Source: Bacillus sp. CH140a_4T (lineage in GTDB: Bacteria; Bacillota; Bacilli; Bacillales; Bacillaceae_G). Taken from it: a DNA stretch of 64,000 nt. Each line of letters starts with the position of its first letter. Within the stretch, counting starts at the first letter, position 1. The stretch spans positions 1 through 64,000 of the forward strand of contig NZ_WBPF01000002.1 in NCBI RefSeq assembly GCF_008923725.1. Direction: 5' to 3'. This document shows, piece by piece, positions 7,103-13,439 of this stretch. The notes below the pieces were generated by a model. It saw nothing but the letters and a program-made list of their open reading frames with translations. It searched no databases and had not been told where the DNA came from. A program made the translations under genes and the position numbers.

Positions 7103-8227
7103 ATGATTTTAGAAAAAATTCAAAAGGATTTAACTAATAGAGGTATTACTAATAGACAGCTTGCTGATTTGTTAGGCATTAGCCATTCTAAAGTGAATCA
7201 ATCTATTTCGGGTAAGAGAGAATTTGACTTTTCTGTTTATGCAGAAATACTAAACATGTTATATCCCCATGATTATTCTTTTCGAAAGACAGAAGTGTTT
7301 AACTATTGTAACCAAGCTAAACGGAAAGTTAATTTAAGAGTAGCGTTTGAATATATAGACATGTGCGGTGAATTAGAATTATTAAATCATTTAATTGATC
7401 GAGAAAAACAATCAAATAATTTGTTGAATCGTAAATTTGCGAGTGCTTATGAATTACTTTATTTACGAAATGCAGATGAATTTAACCCGTGCGAATTTTT
7501 GAAAATGGTAAAGGGAGAAATGGGAAAGCAAAAAAATGCAGAGGATATAAGTAAAATTCCTATGGAGTTTGCTCTGATTTACGCTTTTTTTGATTCAAGA
7601 AGTTACAATTTAGTAAGTGCAAATATTGATGAGTTAAAGGCTGAAATTGAAAAAGTGAAAAATCCATTTTTAAAATCTTCATATGAGTTAAGAACTATGG
7701 AGTTATTAGCCACATGTTTTCATAGGAATAATGAGTTGGAGAGAGCAAGAGAATTATGTGATGATATGATTTCCAGAAATGGAAGAGTATCTTTACTTCC
7801 AAAGGCTACAGCGTATTGTATTATGGGTGAGACATATATATTAACAGACTACGAATTGGCTAAGTATTATTTAGACAAAGGGTTAAGTTTGGTGGCTTCA
7901 CCAAGTAACCAAAAAATGCGTAAAAAACAACAAATGTTACAAACAACACTTGATTTTCTAAACATTCATTTTGAAAAGAATTTAGATCATATAAACCCTA
8001 TAAATCCGACAGAAAGGGGGTATTTATACATAAAACAAAATATGAAACAAAAAGCAGATTCTCTTATGGAAGAAACTAAAAAACAAAATGGTTTTCTTAC
8101 ACCACTTCAACTTTTTGTTCAAGCTCTAGCAAGAGAAGATATGAACTTAATGAGAGAAGCTTTATTGGCCTTTGAACGGAATAATGATTTGTTCTATGCG
8201 GAACTTCCAAAAAATGTGTTAAAATAA
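7103..8227 (+). CDS. aimR: AimR-like peptide-sensing regulator (arbitrium family)
   Basis: 374 residues from ATG at 7103; an in-frame ATG at 7079 has no ribosome binding site, while GAGAGAGGG and AAGGGG lie before 7103. Residues ~1-60 are a helix-turn-helix (NRQLADLLGISHSKVNQSIS). The rest is an all-helical TPR-like repeat region ending in LLAFERNNDLFYAELP, the same plan and length as AimR receptors of SPbeta-group phages and relatives. A signal-precursor gene follows after 18 bases, then a terminator, an operator-like repeat and an aimX-sized ORF. Known AimR binds DNA as a dimer and lets go when it binds its peptide. PlcR/NprR/Rap relatives are the alternative; the small gene layout favours AimR. 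Confidence 0.75.
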   Translation: MILEKIQKDLTNRGITNRQLADLLGISHSKVNQSISGKREFDFSVYAEILNMLYPHDYSFRKTEVFNYCNQAKRKVNLRVAFEYIDMCGELELLNHLIDREKQSNNLLNRKFASAYELLYLRNADEFNPCEFLKMVKGEMGKQKNAEDISKIPMEFALIYAFFDSRSYNLVSANIDELKAEIEKVKNPFLKSSYELRTMELLATCFHRNNELERARELCDDMISRNGRVSLLPKATAYCIMGETYILTDYELAKYYLDKGLSLVASPSNQKMRKKQQMLQTTLDFLNIHFEKNLDHINPINPTERGYLYIKQNMKQKADSLMEETKKQNGFLTPLQLFVQALAREDMNLMREALLAFERNNDLFYAELPKNVLK

Positions 8228-8245
8228 ATTCAGAGGTGGTTAAAT

Positions 8246-8371
8246 ATGAAGGGATGGGCAAAACGATTATATTTATTTGCCACGATAGCGGCTTTAACAG
8301 CACTTCCGATGCAAGGAAGCGCCACTAAAATTTTACAATATATGGTAGACCCTGGCGGAGGAGCTGGGTGA
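8246..8371 (+). CDS. aimP: AimP-like signal peptide precursor
   Basis: 41 residues, too short for ordinary gene calling. AGAGGTGG lies six bases before ATG. The N-terminus is a secretion signal (MKGWAKRLYLFATIAALTAL), and the C-terminus is a short glycine-rich tail ending MVDPGGGAG. Arbitrium precursors have this layout: a signal peptide and a short, usually six-residue, Gly-rich peptide at or near the C-terminus (SAIRGA and GMPRGA are known). The active form here is unknown; candidates are DPGGGA or PGGGAG. The gene lies directly after the aimR-like gene, probably on one transcript. Confidence 0.75.
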   Translation: MKGWAKRLYLFATIAALTALPMQGSATKILQYMVDPGGGAG

Positions 8372-8383
8372 TTGATGTTAAAA

Positions 8384-8407
8384 ATGACACTACTTTTGTA
8401 GTGTCAT
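8384..8407 (+). terminator. Terminator between aimP and aimX
   Basis: ATGACACTAC-TTTT-GTAGTGTCAT, a perfect ten-bp stem followed by a short T-rich stretch. In studied arbitrium loci a terminator sits in this place and lowers transcription of aimX. Confidence 0.8.
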
Positions 8408-8420
8408 TTGTCGTTTAAGG

Positions 8421-8461
8421 AGTGGAACACTTGTTAGTGTGGCATAAAGTTCCGTTCCACT
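8421..8461. promoter_or_regulatory. Probable AimR operator (inverted repeat, 25-bp spacer)
   Basis: AGTGGAAC (8421-8428) and GTTCCACT (8454-8461) are perfect inverted arms separated by exactly 25 bp. The AimR operators of SPbeta-type phages, from published structures, are also short inverted arms with a 25-bp gap, though with a different arm sequence. The repeat lies between the terminator and the aimX-like ORF, where such an operator is expected. Confidence 0.65.
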
Positions 8462-8498
8462 TGTACATAAAAAATTTCGTAAAAGGGGTAATTAATTT

Positions 8499-8654
8499 AT
8501 GAAAAAGAAGAATTTATGTAAGCAAGTTGATTATGACTTTTTGGTGAAAGTATTGTCACAAACAGGTAATTATGTTGAATTGCATAGTAAATTACAGACT
8601 TATATTAAAGAAAATAGAAACTTTAAATCTAATATTAGACAAAAAGCTAATTAA
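8499..8654 (+). CDS. aimX: AimX-like small protein
   Basis: 51 residues: a basic start (MKKKNLCKQVDYDFLVKVL), then a charged helical remainder rich in Lys, Asn and Gln. AAAGGGG lies about nine bases before the ATG. I do not recognise its sequence. Position after aimR, aimP, terminator and operator, and its length, match aimX of phi3T/SPbeta, whose product or RNA favours lysogeny. Here it would tune the neighbouring repressor pair or transfer operon; that is inference. It converges on the XRE gene with a shared terminator. Confidence 0.6.
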   Translation: MKKKNLCKQVDYDFLVKVLSQTGNYVELHSKLQTYIKENRNFKSNIRQKAN

Positions 8655-8686
8655 AAAAGCAAAGAATTTATTTCTTTGTTTTTTTT
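8653..8686. terminator. Shared terminator between convergent aimX and XRE genes
   Basis: AAAAAAGCAAAGAA and TTTCTTTGTTTTTTTT form a stem with strong T run on the plus strand and A run on the other side, overlapping the 3' end of the XRE gene. Confidence 0.7.
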
Positions 8687-9012
8687 AATTTATAACCTAG
8701 AAATTCCAGATATTCTAATAGTCCTTTTTCAATATCATTGCGTTCATCCTCTGGAAGATCGTCCAAGTCCTCATATAACTCTTTTGCTAAACGACTTATT
8801 TCATTTTTATTGACGTCATTATCGTTTCCTACTAAATAGTCTACAGATACACCAAAATAACGTGAAATTTTTACTAACATTTCATAACTGGGTTCATATC
8901 CAGAGTTTTCCCAATTCGATATAGTTGTTTGTGCAATTCCAAGTGTTTTTCCAAGCGCGGTAGCACTAATGTTTTTCTTATTTCGCAACTCTCTCAATCT
9001 TTGTCCAAACAT
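8668..9012 (-). CDS. XRE-family repressor (lysogeny-repressor type)
   Basis: 114 residues from ATG at 9012, with AAAGGAG well placed. Residues 1-62 are a HTH_3 domain (RLRELRNKKNISATALGKTL, then AQTTISNWENSGYEPS). The C-terminal half is acidic and helical (ELYEDLDDLPEDERNDIEKG), as in ImmR/SinR-type repressors. It is divergent from a Cro-like gene across a 116-bp region with palindromes, the usual layout of a bistable switch. It probably represses itself, the Cro-like gene, and perhaps the transfer operon. Confidence 0.8.
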   Translation of the reverse strand: MFGQRLRELRNKKNISATALGKTLGIAQTTISNWENSGYEPSYEMLVKISRYFGVSVDYLVGNDNDVNKNEISRLAKELYEDLDDLPEDERNDIEKGLLEYLEFLGYKLKKTKK

Positions 9013-9072
9013 GGTTCCAACTCCTTTTAACTTGTTTGATGTTAAGAAAATAAAAAGTTAACACTTTTAATG

Positions 9073-9101
9073 TTGACTTTCGGCTTAAAGCCGAATACAA
9101 T
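9073..9101 (+). promoter_or_regulatory. Promoter with palindromic operator filling its spacer
   Basis: TTGACT (9073-9078) and TACAAT (9096-9101) are separated by exactly 17 bp, and those 17 bp are the perfect palindrome TTCGGCTTAAAGCCGAA. Binding there would block RNA polymerase at the Cro-like gene. GTTAACA...TGTTGAC just left (9057-9077) is another imperfect palindrome on the repressor side. Confidence 0.75.
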
Positions 9102-9128
9102 GTAATTAAGGGAAGGGAGGGTGAAAAA

Positions 9129-9362
9129 ATGCTAGCGTCAGAAAATAAAACCATTGTACGAGAATATAGGGAATCCAAAGGTTTAAGTATTAAGGAAGTT
9201 TCTAAAGGCGCTAAAATTCCAATCGGCACATTATATGATGTTGAAATTGGGAGAAGGAGTCTCAAAGCCAACAAAGCCAAAAAAATGGCTGATTTTCTTG
9301 AAGTTCCGATCGAGAAACTTTTCAGACCAACATATTATCGTGCAATATCCATCACAGATTGA
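9129..9362 (+). CDS. Cro-like small HTH regulator
   Basis: 77 residues; GGGAGGGTG lies before ATG. One HTH domain spans nearly the whole protein (REYRESKGLSIKEVSKGAKI, then GTLYDVEIGRRSLKANKAKK). It is divergent from the XRE repressor, and its promoter contains the operator palindrome. A similar operator lies after it at 9429-9445, before the transfer operon, so one or both regulators may act there. Confidence 0.8.
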   Translation: MLASENKTIVREYRESKGLSIKEVSKGAKIPIGTLYDVEIGRRSLKANKAKKMADFLEVPIEKLFRPTYYRAISITD

Positions 9363-9428
9363 ATTAACCTCATGTTATTGATTACATCTATTTTGTTCAT
9401 ATTCCTACTAAATGTATTGTAAATGAAA

Positions 9429-9445
9429 TTCGGCTAAAAGACGAA
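9429..9445. promoter_or_regulatory. Second operator copy before the transfer operon
   Basis: TTCGGCTAAAAGACGAA matches TTCGGCTTAAAGCCGAA (9079-9095) at 15 of 17 positions. It lies about 100 bp upstream of the adhesin gene that opens the transfer operon. I see no clear -35/-10 pair around it. Confidence 0.5.
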
Positions 9446-9543
9446 ATAATTATCACTAAAGTATAACTTTCTATATTTAGAAGATTAAAATTCTAAATAT
9501 TCCGTCCTTTGAAAACTGAATAATCCTAAAGGAGCTGTAAAAA

Positions 9544-12078
9544 ATGGTTTTGAAACGATCGTATCAAACACTACTACTCTTTACGAGTGTACTTTTATTC
9601 GTTATGAGCTTCTTGATTCCACTGAATCAAGCCAGTGCGGAGGTAATCAATCGAGAAAAGTATCAGTTGGATTGGGCCTATAGTCCGCAATATGGGAAAG
9701 ATGTTCGCACAGAGCTACTAAAGAATGCTAGTGGTCAAATTGCGTACTGTCTGGTATACGGTTTAAAATCCCCAAATGGAGAGGATTTACCCGAAGCAGG
9801 CAAAACAGATGATGTATCCTATCGTGTTTTAATGAATGGGTATCCACAGAAAACACCAGAAAATTTAGGGGTTTCCACTTGGCAAGAAGCCCATTATGCG
9901 ACGCAATTAGCTCTTTGGAATGCACTTGGCCAGATTTCCGTTGATGAATTACAATTCAAAAATGCGGCTGTTCAAAAAGCGGCTAAAAACATTATTCATG
10001 CGGCAAATCAAAGTCAGGACACACAAGATGTCTGGATGAATGTCATTCCAACGGATAAACAACAAGCACAATTAAACGGTGAATATTTCGAAACAACAAC
10101 ATACACCGTTCAAACAAATGCAAAAAAAGGTACATTCCAAGTACAAATGAACAATGCACCACAAGGAACACGTGTTGTCACAGAACAAGGTGAAGGGAAA
10201 GAAACGTTTCAACTAGGAGAAAAGTTCCGTATCCAAGTACCAAAATCCTCTAAGAGTAGTGAACTATCTCTAAAAGTCGTTTCAAATCTAACAAATGTTC
10301 ATGCAGTTGTGTATAAAGGAACAAGTACGATTCAAGATGCAACTGTATTATTAGAGCATAGTACAGAACAAGTGAGCACAGACTTACAAGTATTCTGGAA
10401 AGCAAATGGCGCCTTAAAAGTGATGAAAGTGGATGAAAACAAAAAGCCACTATCAGGCGCAGTATTTGAAATAGCAGACAACAATCAACAAGTTATGGGA
10501 ACGATTACAGCTGATAAAAACGGTATCGCTGAAATGGGTAACTTAGAACTTGGCACATACACTGTAAAAGAAGTAAAAGCACCTGTTGGATATGTGCTAG
10601 ATGCTACACCAAAGCCTTTTGAAGTGAAAACAGGTGAAGTTGCTGTTATTGAAATGAAAAATGTACAAATCAAAGGCAATATTAAAATCAAAAAGGTAAG
10701 TGACACAGGCAAGATTCTCCCAGGCGTTGAGTTTACTGTATTTACGCCAGAAGGAAAGGCAGTCACAAAAGTAACAATAAATCAAGAAGGGATTGCGAAA
10801 GTAAATTCTCTTCCGTTTGGAAAGTATTACTTCCAGGAAACGAAAGGATTAGAAGGTTATTTATTAAATCAAACAAAGTATCCATTTGAAGTAAAAGAGC
10901 ATAATCAAACACTTACATTCGAAGTGAAAAACGATCAAGTAAAAGGAAATGTACAGCTCGTAAAAGTAGATGAAGATGGGAAAACCAAATTAGAAGGTGC
11001 TGTTTTTATCCTAGCTGATGAAAAAGGCAAGAAAATCAGTGAGCATAAGACAGACAAAAACGGGTTAATCAAAATTGATAATATCCCATTTGGAAAGTAC
11101 CAATTCATTGAAAAGACATCACCAGCGGGCTATGTTCTAGTAAAAGACCCGATTCCGTTCAGCATTACTGAAAACGGAAAAACAATTGAGCTAGTTGCAA
11201 AGAATACGAAGATTAGAGGATCAATTGAAATTACAAAAGTAGACGTAGCTGATGGAAATAACAAGTTACCAGGAGCAGAGTTTACGATCTATAACGAGCA
11301 AGGCCAGGAAGTCGTGAAAGGAAAAACAAACGAACAAGGCATTGTGAAGTTCGATAAACTCCCAGCAGGAAAGTACACATACAAAGAAACACTTGCACCA
11401 CAAGGTTATGTGTCACATGAAGAAACATTCTCCTTTGAAATTAAAACGGATGGTGAAATTATTAAGCACATCGTAAAAAACAAAAAGATTGAGGGTAGCT
11501 TAGAAATTACAAAAGTAGACGTAGCCGATGGAAATAACAAGCTACCAGGTGCAGAATTTACAATCTATAACGAGCAAGGCCAGGAAGTCGTGAAAGGAAA
11601 AACGAACGAACAAGGCATTGCAAAGTTTGAGAAATTACCAGCTGGTAAATACACATATAAAGAGACATTCGCACCAGAGGGATATTTAATCAATGAAGAA
11701 ACATTCTCTTTTGAAATTAAAACAGATGGTGAGATTATCAAACATGTTGTAGCAGATCAGAAAAAAGAAGTTCCACCAACACCAGAAACGCCACAACCAG
11801 AGCAACCGGAACAACCACAGCCAGAGAAAACACAACCAGAGAAGCCACAAACACCACAGGTCATTGAAAAACCTGTACCAACACCAGAGAAACCACAACA
11901 TATTGTAAAACAACCACAACCGATGAAAGAACAACCTAAGAAAGTAGAAAGTCATCTACCAACAACAGGCGGCAAAGCTGAAAATCCATATTGGAAATGG
12001 ATTGGTGTTACATTTGTCGTTCTTGGTAGCATCCTAGCAATTTACGCATTTAGAAAACATAAGAATCAAGAAGTATAA
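9544..12078 (+). CDS. Sortase-anchored thioester adhesin with five Cna-B repeats
   Basis: 844 residues. A signal peptide ends near residue 32. Residues ~60-160 form a TQXA-type thioester domain: Cys69 (AYCLVYG) and Gln121 (YATQLALW) are the expected bond partners. Five SpaA/Cna-B domains of ~90 residues follow (from ~296 to ~740), each starting with a K-V-D motif and carrying an E in KET/KEV. Repeats four and five are nearly identical in DNA. A Pro/Gln/Glu-rich wall-spanning stretch leads to LPTTG, a helix and a basic tail. AAAGGAG precedes the ATG. As first gene of the transfer operon it probably binds recipient cells covalently. Confidence 0.9.
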   Translation: MVLKRSYQTLLLFTSVLLFVMSFLIPLNQASAEVINREKYQLDWAYSPQYGKDVRTELLKNASGQIAYCLVYGLKSPNGEDLPEAGKTDDVSYRVLMNGYPQKTPENLGVSTWQEAHYATQLALWNALGQISVDELQFKNAAVQKAAKNIIHAANQSQDTQDVWMNVIPTDKQQAQLNGEYFETTTYTVQTNAKKGTFQVQMNNAPQGTRVVTEQGEGKETFQLGEKFRIQVPKSSKSSELSLKVVSNLTNVHAVVYKGTSTIQDATVLLEHSTEQVSTDLQVFWKANGALKVMKVDENKKPLSGAVFEIADNNQQVMGTITADKNGIAEMGNLELGTYTVKEVKAPVGYVLDATPKPFEVKTGEVAVIEMKNVQIKGNIKIKKVSDTGKILPGVEFTVFTPEGKAVTKVTINQEGIAKVNSLPFGKYYFQETKGLEGYLLNQTKYPFEVKEHNQTLTFEVKNDQVKGNVQLVKVDEDGKTKLEGAVFILADEKGKKISEHKTDKNGLIKIDNIPFGKYQFIEKTSPAGYVLVKDPIPFSITENGKTIELVAKNTKIRGSIEITKVDVADGNNKLPGAEFTIYNEQGQEVVKGKTNEQGIVKFDKLPAGKYTYKETLAPQGYVSHEETFSFEIKTDGEIIKHIVKNKKIEGSLEITKVDVADGNNKLPGAEFTIYNEQGQEVVKGKTNEQGIAKFEKLPAGKYTYKETFAPEGYLINEETFSFEIKTDGEIIKHVVADQKKEVPPTPETPQPEQPEQPQPEKTQPEKPQTPQVIEKPVPTPEKPQHIVKQPQPMKEQPKKVESHLPTTGGKAENPYWKWIGVTFVVLGSILAIYAFRKHKNQEV

Positions 12079-12110
12079 AACACTCTCAACTGATAAGGGA
12101 GGGCGGGATC

Positions 12111-12293
12111 ATGTGCATATTTGATGTACATTATCAAATCAATGATAGGAAATATACGAAATCATATTTACTTGCATTGGTGGAAGATGGGTTTCAGTTG
12201 CGAAAAAATATCCAACATGTTCTGTTTCAAGAGCACCAACAAGAAATTAAGATTCTTTCTACTGATTTAGAGGAATTAGATTTAGTAGCTTGA
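12111..12293 (+). CDS. Small hypothetical protein of the transfer operon
   Basis: 60 residues, with a good GGGAGGG site before ATG. It has no signal peptide or membrane segment. It is mixed alpha/beta in character (MCIFDVHYQINDRKYTKSYL) with an acidic C-terminus. No family recognised. It is in line with the operon, 32 bases after the adhesin. Confidence 0.6.
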   Translation: MCIFDVHYQINDRKYTKSYLLALVEDGFQLRKNIQHVLFQEHQQEIKILSTDLEELDLVA

Positions 12294-12328
12294 TAAAAAA
12301 CTGATACGAATGGAAAGGTGAGATTGCT

Positions 12329-12865
12329 ATGTGTGGAACATTTATTGGAAGAAGTGCACAAATCCCAGCATTTATAAAACCAAAATGGTATGACATGAGT
12401 AAGTCAAATTCCATTGTCATAGAGAATGAAGGGAACAAAATGAATCCTCAATTTGTATTTGGAGAAGAAAATAGAAATATCCTGGTACGAGGTGGAACAG
12501 GAAAAGGAAAAACAGGTTTGATGAAGCAACTTCTTACCCTTGTCATGGCGGATAATCAACAAGCGACTGTCTTAGATGGGGATGGAGAGTATAAAGAATA
12601 CGAAAAAATGGGTGCTCAAATTATCACTTTTACATCAAAAGATTCTTTTCTAAGCAAAACCGAAATAGAAACATGCAAACAATCGAATGTCGTTATCATA
12701 GATGAAGGATTAAGGTTGTATTCCAATAATCCAGAGGGATTCATCAATCTTTTAGAAGAACTAGAGGAACTGAATGTAAGAGTTTTTGTGAGTTTTCAAG
12801 CGATACCAGAAGAGTTATTGCACAGATTTGATGTGTATTTAGAATTAGACCCACTCATCGCTTAA
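12329..12865 (+). CDS. Small P-loop ATPase of the transfer operon
   Basis: 178 residues; AAAGGTGAG precedes ATG. Walker A is GGTGKGKTG (about residues 53-61) and Walker B is NVVIIDEG (about 123-130). This is the fold of the HerA/VirD4/VirB4 branch, but the protein is about a fifth as long as those. It keeps the P-loop and DE pair and ends soon after SFQAIPEE, which corresponds to the sensor strand. It may be an accessory ATPase or regulator for the coupling protein two genes on. An internal deletion of a larger ATPase is less likely, because both motifs and a good start are intact. Confidence 0.7.
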   Translation: MCGTFIGRSAQIPAFIKPKWYDMSKSNSIVIENEGNKMNPQFVFGEENRNILVRGGTGKGKTGLMKQLLTLVMADNQQATVLDGDGEYKEYEKMGAQIITFTSKDSFLSKTEIETCKQSNVVIIDEGLRLYSNNPEGFINLLEELEELNVRVFVSFQAIPEELLHRFDVYLELDPLIA

Positions 12866-12925
12866 AACTATACAATATTTCTATTTAACGATATAGAATG
12901 ATAAAACAATACAGGAGGTTTTCTT

Positions 12926-13108
12926 ATGAAACCAATTAAGCATATGCGAAGTAAACGCGGTTTTTATATCGGTCGAGTTCCTCATACAACACATACACCT
13001 TCAACAAATAAGCGTACAGAAGAATGGGCAGGAAGAATGGGAAAAAGCATGATTTTCTCTTCTCTCTTGGTCACGCTAGCCCCTTACAAAAAAGCACGCA
13101 AATCATAA
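12926..13108 (+). CDS. Small basic hypothetical protein
   Basis: 60 residues, with a strong AGGAGG seven bases before ATG. It is rich in Arg, Lys and Thr (MKPIKHMRSKRGFYIGRVPH) with a short hydrophobic stretch near residue 45 (MIFSSLLVTLAP). Unrecognised; it may be a small DNA-binding or membrane-associated transfer protein. Confidence 0.5.
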   Translation: MKPIKHMRSKRGFYIGRVPHTTHTPSTNKRTEEWAGRMGKSMIFSSLLVTLAPYKKARKS

Positions 13109-13112
13109 TATT

Positions 13113-13147
13113 CATGGGAGGACATTCTTTCACTGAATATCCTCCCC
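13113..13147 (+). other. Hairpin inside the transfer operon
   Basis: GGGAGGACATTC and GAATATCCTCCC form a twelve-bp stem with one mismatch and a seven-base loop. No T run follows, so it is more likely an mRNA-stability or processing element than a terminator. Confidence 0.5.
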
Positions 13148-13167
13148 ACTTAAAAGGAGGAAGCAAG

Positions 13168-13407
13168 ATGGGAAAACAAGCGTATCAAAATCGTCAAGAA
13201 TGCTGGGAAACGTTCTGGAAAGAACAAGTAACGGTAAATGGTGAATTAGATATCGAACAAGTGAAGCAAGAACTCTTCAACTATAAAACACTCTTAGATC
13301 AAATTAATCAACCTCAAAACGGGATCATGCAACCTCAAATTTTGATTCAACTAGCCGCAGAAGAACGAACACAAAAACATCGTGAAAAACTATTCGCCCT
13401 TGCATAA
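13168..13407 (+). CDS. Small helical hypothetical protein
   Basis: 79 residues from ATG at 13168 (AAAGGAGG eight bases upstream). Predicted soluble and helical, with Trp-rich ECWETFWKEQ near the N-terminus and many Gln/Glu. It lies 32 bases before the coupling protein gene, so it may be an accessory to it. No family recognised. Confidence 0.55.
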   Translation: MGKQAYQNRQECWETFWKEQVTVNGELDIEQVKQELFNYKTLLDQINQPQNGIMQPQILIQLAAEERTQKHREKLFALA

Positions 13408-13439
13408 GGCCATTTCAAGGATAGAAAGGAAGTGAAGAA

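Noticed and set aside
11686-11955. Leu/Trp-rich frame antisense to the adhesin
   Set aside because: It is the complement of the Pro/Gln-rich wall-spanning repeats.
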